In this document: positions 25,347 to 26,573 of the stretch, in pieces | Position numbering within the stretch: the first letter of the stretch is position 1 | How the letters are laid out: each line of letters opens with the position of its first letter | NCBI GenBank assembly: GCA_009668925.1 | Contig: SBEK01000031.1 | Span: forward strand, 1-26,573 | Source: Deltaproteobacteria bacterium | Lineage (GTDB): Bacteria; Desulfobacterota; Syntrophia; Syntrophales; Smithellaceae | Direction of reading: 5' to 3' | Length of the DNA: 26,573 nucleotides | Translations under genes and position numbers: made by a program | The notes under the pieces: generated by a model | Seen by the model: the letters and a program-made list of their open reading frames with translations, nothing else | Told to the model about the DNA's origin: nothing | Databases searched by the model: none

Positions 25347-26562
25347 TGATCAGCTCCAGGTTGGGCGTGATAGTCTCGAATACATGTGACGGTTCGATCA
25401 CCTGAAGACAGACATTGTCTTTACAGGCTGTTTTGCGATGGTTGGAGGCGCTGACGCACGGAGAACAGGCCAGCCCCGCAAAAATGGGCGTCGTCGGGCC
25501 CAGGGATCCATAAAGCGCAGGGGTTTCCGGACCGAATAAGACAAAGGTCGGCATATCGGTTACGGCGGCAAAATGTCCGGGGCCGGAATCGTTCGTCACC
25601 ATGAACTCTGAAACGCTGTACAGGGACGGCAATTGCGCAAATTTGACCTTTCCCGCAAAGTTGACGCACCGGTCATTGTCTACCTGTTCCTTCAGTTGCT
25701 GGGCCTCTTCGCGTTCGCGCGGATCTCCGGTAATCAAAACCAGCGCCCGCGGGCATTTGTCCAGAATCATCTGAATGAGCCGGACATAAAAAGGCGGCGG
25801 CCAGCGTCTCTGAATCAACAGTTCACTGGCATTGGGATTGATCAGGATTATTTTTTGCTTTTGCGGATCAAAGCCGGCAAAACATTCCCCGATGATCTTG
25901 ATCATGGATTCCCGCTCCTCGCGGGATACGGAGGTTTTGGCGAGCACGAGATCTTCAGGGGATACTTTTGTCTTGGAATACGGAATTTCTTCTTTTGACG
26001 ATTTCAGGGCGTTGACCAACGCAATGAAATTGGCGGCAATGTGGATATGGGGATTATAGGACACCTTATGGGTCAAAAAGCCTCCGCGATAAAGGCCTTC
26101 ATTATAATAGGCGTGAAAACCGACTTTGGACCGGGCCCCCGAAAAGCCCGTCAACAGGGCTGTAAAGCGCGAAAAAAGCTCCAGATCAATCACCGCATCG
26201 ATCCCTCTTCTTCGCGTCCACAGGAAGAATTTCAACGTATCGACAACAAAAAGCAGCATACTGTTTTCGCGGATCGTATAGATGTTTTGATCCGGTACGG
26301 TTTTCAGCAATTCCAGGCTGGGTTTATTTTTCTTGAAAATCGCAAAATGGAGATTGGCGCCCGTCTCCCGGGTAAGCTTTCTCATGGCCGGGTCTACAAG
26401 GATGGCGCTGCCCATTTCCGAAAGTTCGATAAATAAAACATTGCACGCCTTCCCGTACTCGGGCTTTACGAACATCCGGAATAACTTGACGAGCGCGGTG
26501 CCGATGAAACAAAGGGGAACGCCGACATAATAATCGATCCGGCGCATGGTATCAACTTTCAT
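25333..26562 (-). CDS. GT9 family glycosyltransferase, heptosyltransferase-like
   Basis: This 409-residue GT-B protein resembles LPS heptosyltransferases. ILINPNASELLIQRRWPPPFY begins the C-terminal nucleotide-sugar half; the family signature VTNDSGPGHFAAVTDMPTFVLFGPETP follows. A hydrophobic N-terminal stretch (residues 12-30) may attach it to the membrane. Near the end a cysteine cluster (CSPC, CKDNVC) is present, as in some GT9 proteins. An in-frame TAA at 26569-26571 shows that ATG 26562 is the longest possible start; no Shine-Dalgarno is visible in the 11 bases left. It is the first arn-operon gene in view; earlier genes may lie beyond the edge. A core or heptose role is inferred. Confidence 0.86.
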   Translation of the reverse strand: MKVDTMRRIDYYVGVPLCFIGTALVKLFRMFVKPEYGKACNVLFIELSEMGSAILVDPAMRKLTRETGANLHFAIFKKNKPSLELLKTVPDQNIYTIRENSMLLFVVDTLKFFLWTRRRGIDAVIDLELFSRFTALLTGFSGARSKVGFHAYYNEGLYRGGFLTHKVSYNPHIHIAANFIALVNALKSSKEEIPYSKTKVSPEDLVLAKTSVSREERESMIKIIGECFAGFDPQKQKIILINPNASELLIQRRWPPPFYVRLIQMILDKCPRALVLITGDPREREEAQQLKEQVDNDRCVNFAGKVKFAQLPSLYSVSEFMVTNDSGPGHFAAVTDMPTFVLFGPETPALYGSLGPTTPIFAGLACSPCVSASNHRKTACKDNVCLQVIEPSHVFETITPNLELINAPS

Positions 26563-26573
26563 AGGGTATTATC

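Noticed and set aside
1..26573. CRISPR arrays, tRNA or rRNA genes, insertion sequences, prophage or attachment sites
   Set aside because: No direct-repeat array, cloverleaf, rRNA core sequence, transposase or integrase was seen on either strand; nearly all bases lie in recognised genes.

Overview
The window reads as chromosomal DNA of an anaerobic Gram-negative bacterium of the deltaproteobacterial (Desulfobacterota, Syntrophus-like) type. This is inferred from the gene order M23 peptidase-secA-argJ-rpsB-tsf-pyrH-frr-uppS-cdsA-dxr-rseP-tsaB, from a full lipid A aminoarabinose gene set (so an LPS outer membrane), and from protein style. No rRNA, tRNA, CRISPR array, transposase or phage gene was seen, and no gap between genes exceeds 200 bases.

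Left part (1-4099). A glutaminyl-peptide cyclotransferase gene enters from the left edge on the minus strand; only its first 81 codons are present. Divergent from it is a Crp/Fnr-type regulator. It is followed on the plus strand by a probable three-gene unit: a small three-helix membrane protein, an ExeA/GspA-like AAA ATPase with a long acidic linker, and a soluble TPR protein. This unit converges on the end of the minus-strand block.

Centre (4126-16492, all minus strand, transcribed right to left). A LytM/M23 peptidase, secA and argJ lead into the conserved translation block rpsB-tsf-pyrH-frr. A clear intrinsic terminator follows frr. Beyond it lies the envelope and isoprenoid block uppS-cdsA-dxr-rseP, with tsaB last. 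Several genes overlap or start on TTG or GTG.

Right part (16661-26562, minus strand). Nine tightly packed, mostly overlapping genes form one operon: a GT9 heptosyltransferase-like enzyme, a GT39-like GT-C transferase, a PAP2 phosphatase, ArnT, ArnB, ArnC, the formyltransferase half of ArnA, the decarboxylase half of ArnA, and ArnD. Together they make UDP-L-Ara4FN, load it on undecaprenyl phosphate, deformylate it and transfer L-Ara4N to lipid A. ArnA is split into two genes, and ugd, arnE and arnF are not in view. Two extra transferases and the phosphatase suggest wider lipid A or core remodelling than the enterobacterial arn operon.

Regulation. A palindrome with the E. coli CRP half-sites (TGTGA-N6-TCACA) lies between arnD and the M23 gene. 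A near match begins within the last two bases of the Crp/Fnr gene's stop codon. The regulator carries the CRP recognition triad R-E-x3-R, so one protein could read both sites; this is inference. secA has a good promoter whose transcript would begin in a short hairpin.
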